Positions 53,055 through 61,921 of a stretch of DNA of 64,000 nt are shown here, one piece after another (positions within the stretch are counted from its first letter, which is position 1; the number at the start of each line of letters is the position of its first letter). The DNA comes from Sandaracinus amylolyticus (GTDB lineage: Bacteria; Myxococcota_A; Polyangia; Polyangiales; Sandaracinaceae). Under the pieces are notes generated by a model. It made no database searches and was not told where the DNA came from. It worked only from the letters and a program-made list of their open reading frames with translations. The stretch covers positions 4,650,001 through 4,714,000 of the forward strand of contig NZ_CP011125.1 in the NCBI RefSeq assembly GCF_000737325.1, read 5' to 3'. Both the position numbers and the translations under genes were made by a program.

Positions 53055-54175
53055 CACGCCTCCCGAGGGCCTCTGGTGACACGACCGCGGAAGCGAACGT
53101 CGCGTCCGAGCCGATCGATCTCGAGATCCGCGAGCTGGAACGCGCTCGCGATCTGCATGGGGGGATCGTGCATCGCTGCCAAGGGCCGAGCATCGGGATC
53201 CCCGAGGACCACGGGCGCGACGAAGATCTCCGCCCGATCGGCGAGGCCACGATCCAGCAGCGCCCCGTGCACGCGCCCTCCGCCCTCGGCGAGCAGGCGC
53301 ATCACGTCGCGACGGCCGAGCTCGGCGAGCGTCCACGCGACGTCGACGGTCTCGCCCTCGAGCGGCGCTTCGATCAGCACGACACCATCGCGGCGGAGCG
53401 CGTCGCGTCGCTCGTTCGGTGCGTCCGGGCCATGCACGATCCACGTCGGGCGCGACGAGCCGTGCGCCACGAGCTTCGCGCTCTCGGGCGTGCGCAGGTG
53501 CGTGTCGAGCACCACGCGGATGGGGTCGCGGCCCTCGACCATGCGGACGTCGAGGCGCGGATCATCCGCGAGCACCGTGCCCACGCCGACCATCACCGCG
53601 TCGGCGCGATCGCGCAGTCGATGTGCCTCGCGGCGTGCGTCCTCGCCGGTGATCCACTTCGAGTCGCCGGTGCGTGACGCGATGCGTCCGTCGAGCGTCA
53701 CGGCGGCCTTCAGGATCACCAGCGGGCGCTTCTTCACGACGAGGCACGCGAAGTCCTCGATCACCTCGCGCGCCTGCGCCTCGCGCACCCCGAGCACGAC
53801 CTCGACGCCCGCTTCGCGCAGCCGCGCCGCGCCGGAGGTGGGGCCGTGCTTCGCGGGATCGACGCAGCCCACGACCACGCGCGCGATGCCCGCGGCGAGG
53901 ATCGCGTCGGTGCACGGCGCGGTGCGCCCGTGGTGGTTGCACGGCTCGAGCGTGCAGTAGAGCGTCGCGCGGCGCGCGCGATCGCCGGCCGCGCGCATCG
54001 CGACGACCTCGGCGTGGGCCTCGCCTGCACGCTCGTGGTGCCCGACGCCGACGACCTCGCCGCCCTGCACGATGACCGCGCCGACGTGAGGGTTCGGAGC
54101 GGTCCGGCCCTTGCGCGCCTCGGCGAGCGCGAGGTCCATCATGCGCTCGTCGAACGACGCGACCGGTGCGCTCAC
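53054..54175 (-). CDS. ribD: Bifunctional pyrimidine deaminase/reductase RibD
   Basis: 373 residues. Deaminase domain: [10 protein letters not shown], zinc ligands H54 with E56 (HAEVVAM), C79 and C88 ([12 protein letters not shown]). Reductase domain: [32 protein letters not shown] and [11 protein letters not shown], for NADPH-dependent side-chain reduction. The GTG start overlaps the nrdR stop (GTGA). It supplies the ribitylaminopyrimidine for RibH. Confidence 0.95.
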   Translation of the reverse strand: MSAPVASFDERMMDLALAEARKGRTAPNPHVGAVIVQGGEVVGVGHHERAGEAHAEVVAMRAAGDRARRATLYCTLEPCNHHGRTAPCTDAILAAGIARVVVGCVDPAKHGPTSGAARLREAGVEVVLGVREAQAREVIEDFACLVVKKRPLVILKAAVTLDGRIASRTGDSKWITGEDARREAHRLRDRADAVMVGVGTVLADDPRLDVRMVEGRDPIRVVLDTHLRTPESAKLVAHGSSRPTWIVHGPDAPNERRDALRRDGVVLIEAPLEGETVDVAWTLAELGRRDVMRLLAEGGGRVHGALLDRGLADRAEIFVAPVVLGDPDARPLAAMHDPPMQIASAFQLADLEIDRLGRDVRFRGRVTRGPREA

Positions 54176-54654
54176 GACGACGAGCTCTCGCGCTTCGGCG
54201 TGCCGTCGGGCAGGAGCTGCGCGATCTCCGCCATGAACTCGTGGAGGTCGGCGAACGAGCGATAGACGCTCGCGAAGCGCACGTACGCGACGGGATCGAG
54301 CTCGCGCAGCGCGTCCATCGCCTTCTCGCCGATCATCGACGAGGGCACTTCCTTCTCGCCGGTCTCGACGAGCTCGCGCTCGAGGCGATCCACGAGCCGC
54401 TCGAGCGACTCCTGCGAGACCGGGCGCTTCTCGCACGCGCGGCGCACGCCGCCGAGGATCTTCATGCGATCGAAGGGCTCGCGCCGGCCGTCCTTCTTCA
54501 CGACGAGCGGAAGCACCTGCTCGACGCGCTCGTAGGTCGTGTAGCGGCGCGCGCAGCCCTCGCACTCACGACGCCGGCGCGTGACCTCACCGCCCTGCGA
54601 GAGGCGGGAGTCGATCACCTTGTTGTCCAGGGTGCCGCAGAAGGGGCACTTCAT
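54172..54654 (-). CDS. nrdR: Transcriptional repressor NrdR
   Basis: 160 residues. Zinc ribbon C3, C6 and C31, C34, then an ATP-cone domain ([29 protein letters not shown]) and [18 protein letters not shown] near the end. It represses ribonucleotide-reductase genes when dATP is bound and is often placed in the rib operon, as here. The Ser-rich tail KRESSSS is short. Confidence 0.96.
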   Translation of the reverse strand: MKCPFCGTLDNKVIDSRLSQGGEVTRRRRECEGCARRYTTYERVEQVLPLVVKKDGRREPFDRMKILGGVRRACEKRPVSQESLERLVDRLERELVETGEKEVPSSMIGEKAMDALRELDPVAYVRFASVYRSFADLHEFMAEIAQLLPDGTPKRESSSS

Positions 54655-54754
54655 CGCGGCCGATCGCTAACCCCTCGGGCGCAAAAGGGCAAACAGGCAT
54701 GTGCGCGAGTCCGCTCGCTGGATCGGGAGGCGCGACCCGTGGCAGCGTCGGCGC

Positions 54755-55189
54755 ATGCGCGCGCTCGAGCCCTGCCCTGTCTGCCACCGCCACGTCGCGG
54801 TCCGCGAGCCACGCTGTCCGATGTGCGGGGTCGACCTCGCCGTCGGGTGGGCGAGGCCGCGCGCGAGCCTCGTTCCGCGCGGGCTCGGGCGCGCAGCGCG
54901 CGTCGTCGCGCTGGGGATCACGGTCAGCGCGTGCGGCGCGCGAACCGACCTCGGCAGCGAGGACGCGAGCGCGCGCGACGACGCCGCGCAGCGCGAGGAC
55001 GCCGCGACGCCGGTGGCCGACGCGGGCACGCCGCGCGACGCGGGACGGGATGCGGGCGTCGACGCGGGGGACATCCCGATCCCGCTCTACGGCGCACCAC
55101 CGGTGCGCGACCTCCCGGAGCAGGCGATCGCCACGATCCCGCCCGAGGCCGCGCGCCCGCGCGACGACGAGGCAGACGAGCGCGCGTGA
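54755..55189 (+). CDS. Zinc-ribbon protein with membrane segment and Asp-Ala-Gly tail
   Basis: 144 residues from ATG 54755. It starts with a zinc ribbon (C7, C10, C21, C24 in CPVC and CPMC), followed by a hydrophobic segment with a lipobox-like VSACGA, and then a low-complexity tail of DAG, DAA and EDAA units. Zinc ribbons are cytoplasmic, so a cytoplasmic N-terminus with an outward tail is the natural reading; a lipobox after a zinc ribbon would be odd. A GTG at 54701 gives a longer form. Unknown role. Confidence 0.6.
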   Translation: MRALEPCPVCHRHVAVREPRCPMCGVDLAVGWARPRASLVPRGLGRAARVVALGITVSACGARTDLGSEDASARDDAAQREDAATPVADAGTPRDAGRDAGVDAGDIPIPLYGAPPVRDLPEQAIATIPPEAARPRDDEADERA

Positions 55190-55222
55190 CGAACGTGGCG
55201 CGATGTCTCGCGCCATTCGTGC

Positions 55223-55666
55223 TCAGATGAACGTCGACGTCGCCTGCAGCGGCCGGGAGATCTCGCGCAGCAGCTCGGCGGTCTCGTGCTCGTCGCCCGC
55301 GCGCGCCACGTCGGCCTGGGACACGATGCCGCAGCAGCGTCCCTTCGAGTCCACGACCGGCACGCGCCGGATCATGTTCGACTCGAGAACCTCGCAGCAC
55401 TCGTGGATGCTGTCGTCGACGTTCACCGTCACGCACGGGCTCGACATGACCTGTCCGGCGGTCATCTCGAGCGGGTTCTTGCCCTGCGCGACGGTGCGAC
55501 AAGCGATGTCGCGATCGGTCACGACGCCGATGGGCGTGCCCACGTCGTCGAGCACCGGGATCTCGCCGCAGTCGTGCACGATCATCATGCGCGCGACCTC
55601 CTCGAGCGACGTCGAGGCGCTGCAGCACGCGGGCGAGCGGGTCATGATGTCTCGGACCTTCTGCAT
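55223..55666 (-). CDS. CBS-pair protein
   Basis: 147 residues: two CBS domains, the first with DIMTRSPACCSASTSLEEVARMMIVHD and VLDDVGTPIGVVTDRDIA, the second with VMSSPCVTVNVDDSIHECCEVLE and VVDSKGRCCGIVSQADVA. Nothing else is attached, so it is an adenosine-nucleotide sensor acting on a partner. Five Cys residues are unusual. GGAGGA lies five to six bases before the ATG. Divergent from kptA. Confidence 0.88.
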   Translation of the reverse strand: MQKVRDIMTRSPACCSASTSLEEVARMMIVHDCGEIPVLDDVGTPIGVVTDRDIACRTVAQGKNPLEMTAGQVMSSPCVTVNVDDSIHECCEVLESNMIRRVPVVDSKGRCCGIVSQADVARAGDEHETAELLREISRPLQATSTFI

Positions 55667-55700
55667 ACTCGTCCTCCGGCCCGCGATCGCTGCACCCCGC

Positions 55701-56222
55701 ATGCCCTCGATCGAGCTGAGCAAGCGCCTCGCGTGGGCGCTCCGCCATCGCCCCGGCGCGGTGGGGATCACGCTCGACGGCGCCGGATGGACCGACGTCG
55801 ACGCGTTGCTCGATGCGCTCGGGATCACGCGTGAGGAGCTCGACGCGGTGCTCGCGATGCCGGGCAAGAAGCGCTTCGAGCTCGAGGGCTCGCGCATCCG
55901 CGCGCTGCACGGGCACTCGGTCGCGGTGGACGTCGACCATCCCGCGATCGCCCCGCCGGAGATCCTGTTCCACGGCACGATCCGCGCGCGGCTCGCGTCG
56001 ATCCGCGCGAAGGGGCTCGTGCCGGGCGCGCGCCGTCACGTCCACCTCGCCGAGACGCGTGAGGACGCGATCGAGGTGGGCGCGCGGCGCGGACCGCCGA
56101 TCGTGATCGAGGTCCGCGCCGCGGCGATGCATGCGCGCGGCGTGCGCTTCTCGCGCGCGCCGGGCTCACGCGTGTGGCTCGTCGACTACGTGCCCGCCGA
56201 GCACCTCGGGATCCCCGAGTAG
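55701..56222 (+). CDS. kptA: RNA 2'-phosphotransferase (KptA/Tpt1 family)
   Basis: 173 residues. An N-terminal winged-helix-like part (SIELSKRLAWALRHRPGAVGI) precedes the ADP-ribosyl-transfer fold with LFHGTIRARLASIRAKGL, HVHLAETREDAIEVGARR and IVIEVRAAAMHARGV. Tpt1 removes a 2'-phosphate from RNA with NAD, giving ADP-ribose 1'',2''-cyclic phosphate. Bacteria have no matching tRNA splicing pathway, so the substrate is unknown; 2'-phosphorylated RNA or an ADP-ribosylating role are open. Its 3' end overlaps the HAD gene by 57 bp. Confidence 0.9.
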   Translation: MPSIELSKRLAWALRHRPGAVGITLDGAGWTDVDALLDALGITREELDAVLAMPGKKRFELEGSRIRALHGHSVAVDVDHPAIAPPEILFHGTIRARLASIRAKGLVPGARRHVHLAETREDAIEVGARRGPPIVIEVRAAAMHARGVRFSRAPGSRVWLVDYVPAEHLGIPE

Positions 56223-56720
56223 GACGCGCTGCACGTCGCGCCACGTGCGCGTCGCGACGACCCAGTCGGGCGCGGGATCGCGCTGCACGCCGAACCAGCA
56301 GAGCGCGGGCACGACGCCCTCGAGGTGACGCAGCACGTCGAGGCGATCGTCGACGAAGCAGGTGAGCCCCAGCGCGAGCGCGTGCTCGCGCTTCTGCCTG
56401 CGCTCACGGCAGAAGCGCACGTGCTCGGGTGGGATCCCGGTCACGTCGTGGAAGCCCTGGTGCGCGAGCCAGCGGCGCGTGAGCGCCTGGATGCGCGGGC
56501 CGCACTTCGAGACGAGCCACACGCGCCCTTCGAGGTGCGCGTGAAGCCGCGCGATCGTCTCGAACGCGCCGGGCACGGGTGGCGTGCGGAGCGCGTCGTC
56601 CTCGCTGCCCGAGAGGAACGACGTGTCGGTGGTGCCGTCGTCGGCGGTGGCACCGATGATGACCCGACCGATGTCGACGCCGAGGCGCGCACCGGGCGGA
56701 AGCGGGAGATGTCGATTCAT
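56166..56720 (-). CDS. HAD-like protein with altered first motif
   Basis: 184 residues. HAD motifs: LGVDIGRVI has nucleophile D16, but the usual second Asp is Gly18; motif II is VWLVSKCG with S71; motif IV is CFVDDRLDVL with D124 and D125. Without the second Asp, classical phosphatase chemistry is doubtful. Family members in phages and bacteria act as 5'-nucleotidase-like or end-processing enzymes. It is convergent with kptA and overlaps it by 57 bp. Confidence 0.72.
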   Translation of the reverse strand: MNRHLPLPPGARLGVDIGRVIIGATADDGTTDTSFLSGSEDDALRTPPVPGAFETIARLHAHLEGRVWLVSKCGPRIQALTRRWLAHQGFHDVTGIPPEHVRFCRERRQKREHALALGLTCFVDDRLDVLRHLEGVVPALCWFGVQRDPAPDWVVATRTWRDVQRVLLGDPEVLGGHVVDEPHA

Positions 56721-56813
56721 GTTCGCGACGTCCTTTCGTCCGCATCGAAGCTGGGCGGAACGAGGATTCGCGTCCGTTGAAGAATCCCGACGATCGATCG
56801 GAGAATCCGAACG

Positions 56814-57680
56814 ATGGATCTCGACCTCCTCCGCGCGTTCGTCGCGTTCGCCGAGCACGGCACCTTCGCGGGCGCGTCGAGCGCGCTGCACGTCTCGCAG
56901 GCGACGCTGCACGGGCAGATCGCGCGCCTCTCCGAGCAGCTGGGCGTGCCGCTCTACCGGCGTGTGGGGCACGGCGTGGAGCTCACCGAGGACGGCGTGC
57001 GCGTGCTCGCGTTCGCCCGCGAGACCGACGCGCGGATCCGCGGATTCCGCGACGAATTGCGTGCCGGCGCGAGCTCTCAGCCGGTGGTCCTCGCGGCGGG
57101 GGAAGGCGCGTTCCTGTACTTGCTGGGGCCCGCCGTGCGCGCGTTCCACGGGAAGGCGCTCGCACCGCTGCGCCTGCTGACGCGCTCCGGGCCGACCGCG
57201 CTCGAGGCGGTGCGACGCGGCGAGGCACAGCTCGCGGTCACAGCGCTCGCGAGCGTTCCCGACGACCTCGAGGCGCAGGCGCTCGCGCACGTCGGCGCGA
57301 AGGTGCTCATCCCGAGGCGCCACCCGCTCGCGCGCAAGCGCGCGCTGCGCCTGCGTGACCTCGCGGGCGAGCGCTTGATCGTCCCTCCGATCGGCGCGCC
57401 GCACCGGGATGCGATCGCGCGCGCGATGGAGGCGGAAGGGCTCGTGTGGTCGCCCGCGGTCGAGGCGCAGGGCTGGGAGCTGATGGCGCACTTCGCGCGC
57501 ATGGGCCTGGGCCTCGCGATCGTGAACGCGTTCTGTCGCGTACCGAACGGGCTCCACGCGCGGCCTCTGCGCGCGCTGCCGCCGGTCACCTATCGCGTGC
57601 TCTGGCGACGAGGCGCGGCGTTGTCGCACGCAGCCGAGGCGCTGCGCGCGATGATCACGACGAAGCGCGCGGGATCATGA
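56814..57680 (+). CDS. LysR-type transcriptional regulator
   Basis: 288 residues: N-terminal winged helix (LDLLRAFVAFAEHGTFAGASSAL, VSQATLHGQIARLSEQLGVPLYRR) and a substrate-binding domain (RAFHGKALAPLRLL, AQLAVTALASVP, RMGLGLAIVNAF). It faces away from the HAD gene over a 93-bp gap that holds the direct repeat GAATCCYGA twice (around 56783 and 56803). The usual LysR arrangement would make the HAD gene its target. Its last codons overlap the convergent rRNA methyltransferase gene by 26 bp. Confidence 0.87.
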   Translation: MDLDLLRAFVAFAEHGTFAGASSALHVSQATLHGQIARLSEQLGVPLYRRVGHGVELTEDGVRVLAFARETDARIRGFRDELRAGASSQPVVLAAGEGAFLYLLGPAVRAFHGKALAPLRLLTRSGPTALEAVRRGEAQLAVTALASVPDDLEAQALAHVGAKVLIPRRHPLARKRALRLRDLAGERLIVPPIGAPHRDAIARAMEAEGLVWSPAVEAQGWELMAHFARMGLGLAIVNAFCRVPNGLHARPLRALPPVTYRVLWRRGAALSHAAEALRAMITTKRAGS

Positions 57681-58923
57681 GCGCGACCGTCTCGACGTGC
57701 GCGGTCTGCGGGAACATGTCGAACGCCTCGACGCGCGCGAGCACGTAGCCGTGGGTCGCGAGGCGCTCGAGATCGCGGCCGAGCGTCGCGGGATCGCACG
57801 AGACGTAGACGACGCGCGCAGCGCGCAGCGCGGCGATCGGATCGATCACCTCCTTCGCGCCGGTGCGCGGAGGATCGAGCACGACGACGTCGACGCGCTC
57901 CTTCTTGCCGGTCGGGACGCCTGCGAGCGCGTCGGCGGTGATCACCTCGGCGCGGAGATCATGCACCGCGAGGTTCTCGCGCAACGCCTCGGTCGCGCCC
58001 GAGGAGAGCTCGACGGCGCGCACGGATGCAGCGCGCGCAGCGAGCGCGAGCGTGAGGTTGCCGTGCCCGCAGTAGAGCTCGAGCACGCGCGCGCCCTGGG
58101 GCTCGGCCCACGCGATCACGCGCGCGCCGAGCGCCGCGTTGATCTCGTCGTGGGCCTGGCTGAACCCGCCGATCGCGCCGTGGATGACGCGACCTTCGAC
58201 GTCGCGCCCGACCTCGCGGGGATCGCCGATTCGCGTCGCGACGCTCGCACCGCCCGCGCGCACGCTCGCGCCGGCGACGGTCCCCTCCGCGACCATCGCC
58301 TCGAGCTCCGCGAACGCCGCGCGCGGGAGCACCGCGTCGGTCTCGATCACGATCACCGCGCGTCCGCCCGCGCCGATCGCGAGCTGCATCTCGCCCGATC
58401 CCGACAGGTGCGCGCGCAGCCGAGCGCGCACGAGCGCGAGCGCCGCGTCGAGCTCGGGGCGCAGCACGAGGCAGCGCTCGACGTCGACGATGCGCTCGTC
58501 GCGCCGAGCGCGCAGGCCGAGCGCCCCACCCTTCCACGCGAGCCGCGCGCGGCCGCGATACGCGAACATCGCGGTGGGCTGCGTGATCGCGAGCGACACC
58601 GCGCTCGACGCGCGCGGCACCTTGGCGAGCGCGCGCTCGACCGTCGCGCGCTTCGCCTCGGCCTGTGCTTCCGCCGAGCCGTGCATCCACGGGCACCCGC
58701 CGCAGCGCGCGACGTGCGCGCACGCGGGCTCGACGCGCGACGCCGACGGCTCGAGCACCACCAGGCGACGCGCGCGCAGCAGCTTGCCTTCCTTGCGCAC
58801 GTCCTCGACGCGCACGCGCTCGCCGGGCAGTCCGCCGGGCGCGAACACCAGCCCGCGCTCGGTCTCGACCACGGCGTCGCCGTCCTTCGCGAGCCCTCGG
58901 ACGCGCCCTTCGATCGACTTCAC
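57655..58923 (-). CDS. TrmA/RlmC/RlmD-family RNA m5U methyltransferase
   Basis: 422 residues. A TRAM domain leads (IEGRVRGLAKDGDAVVETERG), then a [4Fe-4S] Cys set (CAHVARCGGCPW and C in VERC), SAM motif VLELYCGHGNLTLA, catalytic Cys in VSCDPATLGRDL and the closing FPQTAHVETVAL. It methylates uracil C5 in 23S rRNA; the 4Fe-4S set favours the RlmD/RlmC type over TrmA. GTG at 58923 overlaps the preceding stop by one base (TAGTG). Confidence 0.9.
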   Translation of the reverse strand: MKSIEGRVRGLAKDGDAVVETERGLVFAPGGLPGERVRVEDVRKEGKLLRARRLVVLEPSASRVEPACAHVARCGGCPWMHGSAEAQAEAKRATVERALAKVPRASSAVSLAITQPTAMFAYRGRARLAWKGGALGLRARRDERIVDVERCLVLRPELDAALALVRARLRAHLSGSGEMQLAIGAGGRAVIVIETDAVLPRAAFAELEAMVAEGTVAGASVRAGGASVATRIGDPREVGRDVEGRVIHGAIGGFSQAHDEINAALGARVIAWAEPQGARVLELYCGHGNLTLALAARAASVRAVELSSGATEALRENLAVHDLRAEVITADALAGVPTGKKERVDVVVLDPPRTGAKEVIDPIAALRAARVVYVSCDPATLGRDLERLATHGYVLARVEAFDMFPQTAHVETVALMIPRASS

Positions 58924-59531
58924 TACGGGAAGGTCTGCGCGGGACGCCCGCGCTGGTAGAAGAACGTGAAGCTCCCGGACACGCGCGCGGTGCGCTCGCC
59001 AGGGCGCTCGGGATCGTCGAACACGACGTCGGTAAACGTCGCGCTGATCTCGGTCTGCGTCGAGTCGATGTCGGGCGCGTAGATCGCGTCGAAGGTGATC
59101 GTGCCGGAGTACGCCTGGAGGATCAGCGGGATGCGCCAGAACTCGCGCGGGAACCCCGAGTCGCACGTCTCGTTGAGGTAGAGCGTCATCTTCACCGGCG
59201 CCTCGGCGAGCGCGGTGAGCGGGATCGGCACTCCGAGTGACGTGCGCTGCAGCTCGTTCGCGTCCTGCACGAGCACCACGAGCCCGTCGCTCTCGCCCTC
59301 GCGGAAGCTGCCGCGCTGGATGCGCAGCGAGAGCCGCCGCGCGATGTCGTCGTCCGGGTCGCCGCGATCCTCGATCACGTCGGCCGAGAAGAACGTCGGG
59401 CGCAGCGAGTACGCGGGCTCGTCGAGCTCGCAGAGCGGATCGACGACCGATCCCACGAGCTCGCCGGTGCCCTGTCCTACCGAGCACGACGCGAGCAGTG
59501 TCGCGATCCCGATCCCGAGCAGCGCGCGCAT
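58923..59531 (-). CDS. Lipoprotein of unknown function
   Basis: 202 residues from the ATG at 59531. Lipobox LASCS gives Cys15 just after a short signal peptide; the longer upstream frame adds nothing useful. The mature part is a beta-rich domain (AYSLRPTFFSADVIED, LVVLVQDANELQRTSL, GTITFDAIYAPDIDSTQTEISATFTDVVFDD) with two Cys. Unknown family. Wedged between mnmA (4 bp) and the methyltransferase (1-bp overlap) in one operon. Confidence 0.72.
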   Translation of the reverse strand: MRALLGIGIATLLASCSVGQGTGELVGSVVDPLCELDEPAYSLRPTFFSADVIEDRGDPDDDIARRLSLRIQRGSFREGESDGLVVLVQDANELQRTSLGVPIPLTALAEAPVKMTLYLNETCDSGFPREFWRIPLILQAYSGTITFDAIYAPDIDSTQTEISATFTDVVFDDPERPGERTARVSGSFTFFYQRGRPAQTFP

Positions 59532-59535
59532 GATC

Positions 59536-60606
59536 TCAGGCGATCGTGCCACCACCGACCACGCGCGGTCCAACGTACACCACGGCCGCCTGACCGGGCG
59601 CGACCGCGCGCTGGGGCGAGGCGAAGCGCGCCACGAACCCGTCCGCGGTCGGCTCGACGCGCGCGGGGGACGCCGCGTGGCGGTGACGGATCTGCACCTC
59701 GGCCTCGAACGCCTCGCGCGGCGCGTCGCCGATCCACGTGACGTGACGCGCGGTGAGCGCGTCCGCGCGCAGACCGTCCTCGCCGCCGACGATCACGTCG
59801 CCGGTCTCGCGCACGATCCGAAGCACGTAGCGCGGCTTGCCATCGGGCGCGGGCCCTGCGAGCCCGAGGCCCTTGCGCTGTCCGATCGTGAAGCGCTGCA
59901 CGCCGTCGTGCGCGGCGAGCACGGCGCCGGTCTCGTCGACGATCCGGCCCGCCGTGCCGGCGCCCGCCTCGCGCTCGACGAACCCGCCGATGTCACCGTC
60001 GGGCACGAAGCAGAGCTCCTGCGAGTCCTTCTTCGCCCAGTTCGGCACGCCCAGGCGACGGCCCTCGTCGCGCGTTCGATCCTTCGTCATCCCGCCGAGC
60101 GGGAGCACGAGGCGCGCGAGGATCGAGCTCGGTACGCCGTAGAGGAAGTAGCTCTGATCCTTGCTCGCATCCGCGCCGCGCAGGAGCACCGGGCCCGTGG
60201 GATCGAGCTCGACGCGCGCGTAGTGCCCGGTCGCGATCTTCGTGCATCCGAGCTGATCCGCGAGCTGCGCGAGCCGGCCGAGCTTCACGTACTGGTTGCA
60301 CGCGACACACGGGCTCGGCGTGGTGCCGCCGCGATACGCGTCGAGGAAGGGATCGACGACCTCGGTCCGGAACGCCTCGCGCTCGTCGATCACGTAGTGC
60401 GGGATGTCGAGCGCCTCGCAGGTGCGTCGCGCGTCGTCGCGATCCTCGGGCGCGCAGCACCGACCGACCTTGCTCTCGCCGGTCGCGTCCCAGAGGTGCA
60501 GCGTGACGCCGACGAGCGTGTGCCCCTGCTCGCGCAGCAGCGCCGCTGCCACCGACGAGTCCACACCGCCGCTCATCGCGACCAACACGCGCTCGGGACC
60601 GCTCAC
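59536..60606 (-). CDS. mnmA: tRNA-specific 2-thiouridylase MnmA
   Basis: 356 residues. PP-loop MSGGVDSS at 11-18, catalytic Cys pair C103 (VACN) and C199 (SQELCFVPDGD), THLHLW-like TLHLWD segment, GHYARVELD and DQSYFLYGV. It activates U34 of tRNA Lys, Glu and Gln with ATP and inserts sulfur received from a cysteine desulfurase. The GTG start gives the normal length; an ATG at 60708 would add 34 residues of no family match. Paired with the desulfurase gene 196 bp upstream. Confidence 0.94.
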   Translation of the reverse strand: MSGPERVLVAMSGGVDSSVAAALLREQGHTLVGVTLHLWDATGESKVGRCCAPEDRDDARRTCEALDIPHYVIDEREAFRTEVVDPFLDAYRGGTTPSPCVACNQYVKLGRLAQLADQLGCTKIATGHYARVELDPTGPVLLRGADASKDQSYFLYGVPSSILARLVLPLGGMTKDRTRDEGRRLGVPNWAKKDSQELCFVPDGDIGGFVEREAGAGTAGRIVDETGAVLAAHDGVQRFTIGQRKGLGLAGPAPDGKPRYVLRIVRETGDVIVGGEDGLRADALTARHVTWIGDAPREAFEAEVQIRHRHAASPARVEPTADGFVARFASPQRAVAPGQAAVVYVGPRVVGGGTIA

Positions 60607-60802
60607 CGCGCTCGACCTGGCGCAACGGCGCGCGATCGTCAATGCGACCGCTGAACATCTGGATCCCTCGCGTTCCATTCGAGCGAACGCTCGATCGCGC
60701 GAGAGCACGCGATCGATTTCGATCTTCTTTCGCGCACTTGCGATCCGAATCGCGACGCGCGCTGATCCGATCGATCGAAACCTCGACGCGATCTGAAGTC
60801 TC

Positions 60803-61912
60803 TCAGGCGCGCGGCAGCACGCGACGCAGCGTGGCGATCGCGTGATCGATCATCGCGTCGTTCGTCTCGGGCCCGAGCGAGATCCGCAGCGCGCTGCTCG
60901 CACGCCAGGGCTCGTCCTCGTGCATCGCGGCGAGCACGGGCGAGGGCCGATCGAGCCCCGACGAGCACGCCGCGCCGCTCGCGACCTCGAGCCCTTCGAG
61001 ATCGAGCGCCGCGACGAGCGCGGTGCCGCGCCACCCGGGAACGCTCGCGCTCACACACGTCGCGACCCGCTCGCCCTCGCGCGCATTGATCGACGCGCCG
61101 AGCTCCTCGAGCGCGCGCTCGATCCGATCCCGACGCGCGGCGATCGTCGGCATCGCCGCGAGCCGCTCGTCGATCGAGGCGCACGCACCGCCGAAGCCCG
61201 ACAGCGAGATCACGTCGGGCGAGCCCGCGCGCCGCCCGCGCTCCTGTGCACCACCGACGATCAGCGACGCGAGCTCCGGCGCGTCGCGCGCGATCCAGAG
61301 CGCCCCCGCGCCTGCCGGACCGCCGATCTTGTGCGACGCGAACGCCATCGCGGTCGCGCCGATCGCGCGCACGTCGATCGCGATCTTCCCGAGCGCCTGC
61401 GTCGCATCGATCACGCAGGCGACTCCGTGCGCGCGGCACGACGCAGCGATCTCGGCGACGGGCAGCACGGTGCCGGTCTCGTGGTTGACCCACTGCACCG
61501 CGACGAGCGAGGTGTCGCCGGTGATCGCGCGCGAGACCTCGTCCGCGGTCGGCGCACGCCCGCGCGCGACCGCGAGCCGCGTCACGCGCGATCCCGGGAT
61601 CGACTCGACGCTCATCGCGATCGCGGGGTGCTCGATCGTCGTGGTGATCACGTGCGAGCCCGGGCGCGCGAGCCCACGGACCGCGAGGTTGCACGCCTCG
61701 GTGCCGCCCGACGTGAGCACGATCTCCGCCGGCGTCGCCGCGATCGAAGCGCCGATGCGATCGCGCGCCTTCTCGAGCAGCGCGCGCGACGCGCGACCCG
61801 CGGCGTGCACGCTCGCCGGGTTCGCCCACCCTCGCTCGCGCGCTTCGTCCATCGCGCCGCGCGCGCCTTCGCAGAGCGGCGTCGCGGCGTGGTGATCGAG
61901 GTAGATGCGCAC
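60803..61912 (-). CDS. Cysteine desulfurase (NifS/IscS class)
   Basis: 369 residues. Aminotransferase class V: IYLDHHAATPL start, TSGGTEACNLAV, THE-type IEHPAI, PLP lysine K195 (FASHKIGGPAG) and catalytic Cys316 in GAACSSG on the mobile loop. It takes sulfur from cysteine as a persulfide. Its position directly upstream of mnmA points to tRNA thiolation; Fe-S cluster assembly is also possible, as no iscU or sufU is nearby. Confidence 0.92.
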   Translation of the reverse strand: MRIYLDHHAATPLCEGARGAMDEARERGWANPASVHAAGRASRALLEKARDRIGASIAATPAEIVLTSGGTEACNLAVRGLARPGSHVITTTIEHPAIAMSVESIPGSRVTRLAVARGRAPTADEVSRAITGDTSLVAVQWVNHETGTVLPVAEIAASCRAHGVACVIDATQALGKIAIDVRAIGATAMAFASHKIGGPAGAGALWIARDAPELASLIVGGAQERGRRAGSPDVISLSGFGGACASIDERLAAMPTIAARRDRIERALEELGASINAREGERVATCVSASVPGWRGTALVAALDLEGLEVASGAACSSGLDRPSPVLAAMHEDEPWRASSALRISLGPETNDAMIDHAIATLRRVLPRA

Positions 61913-61921
61913 CCGATCGAT

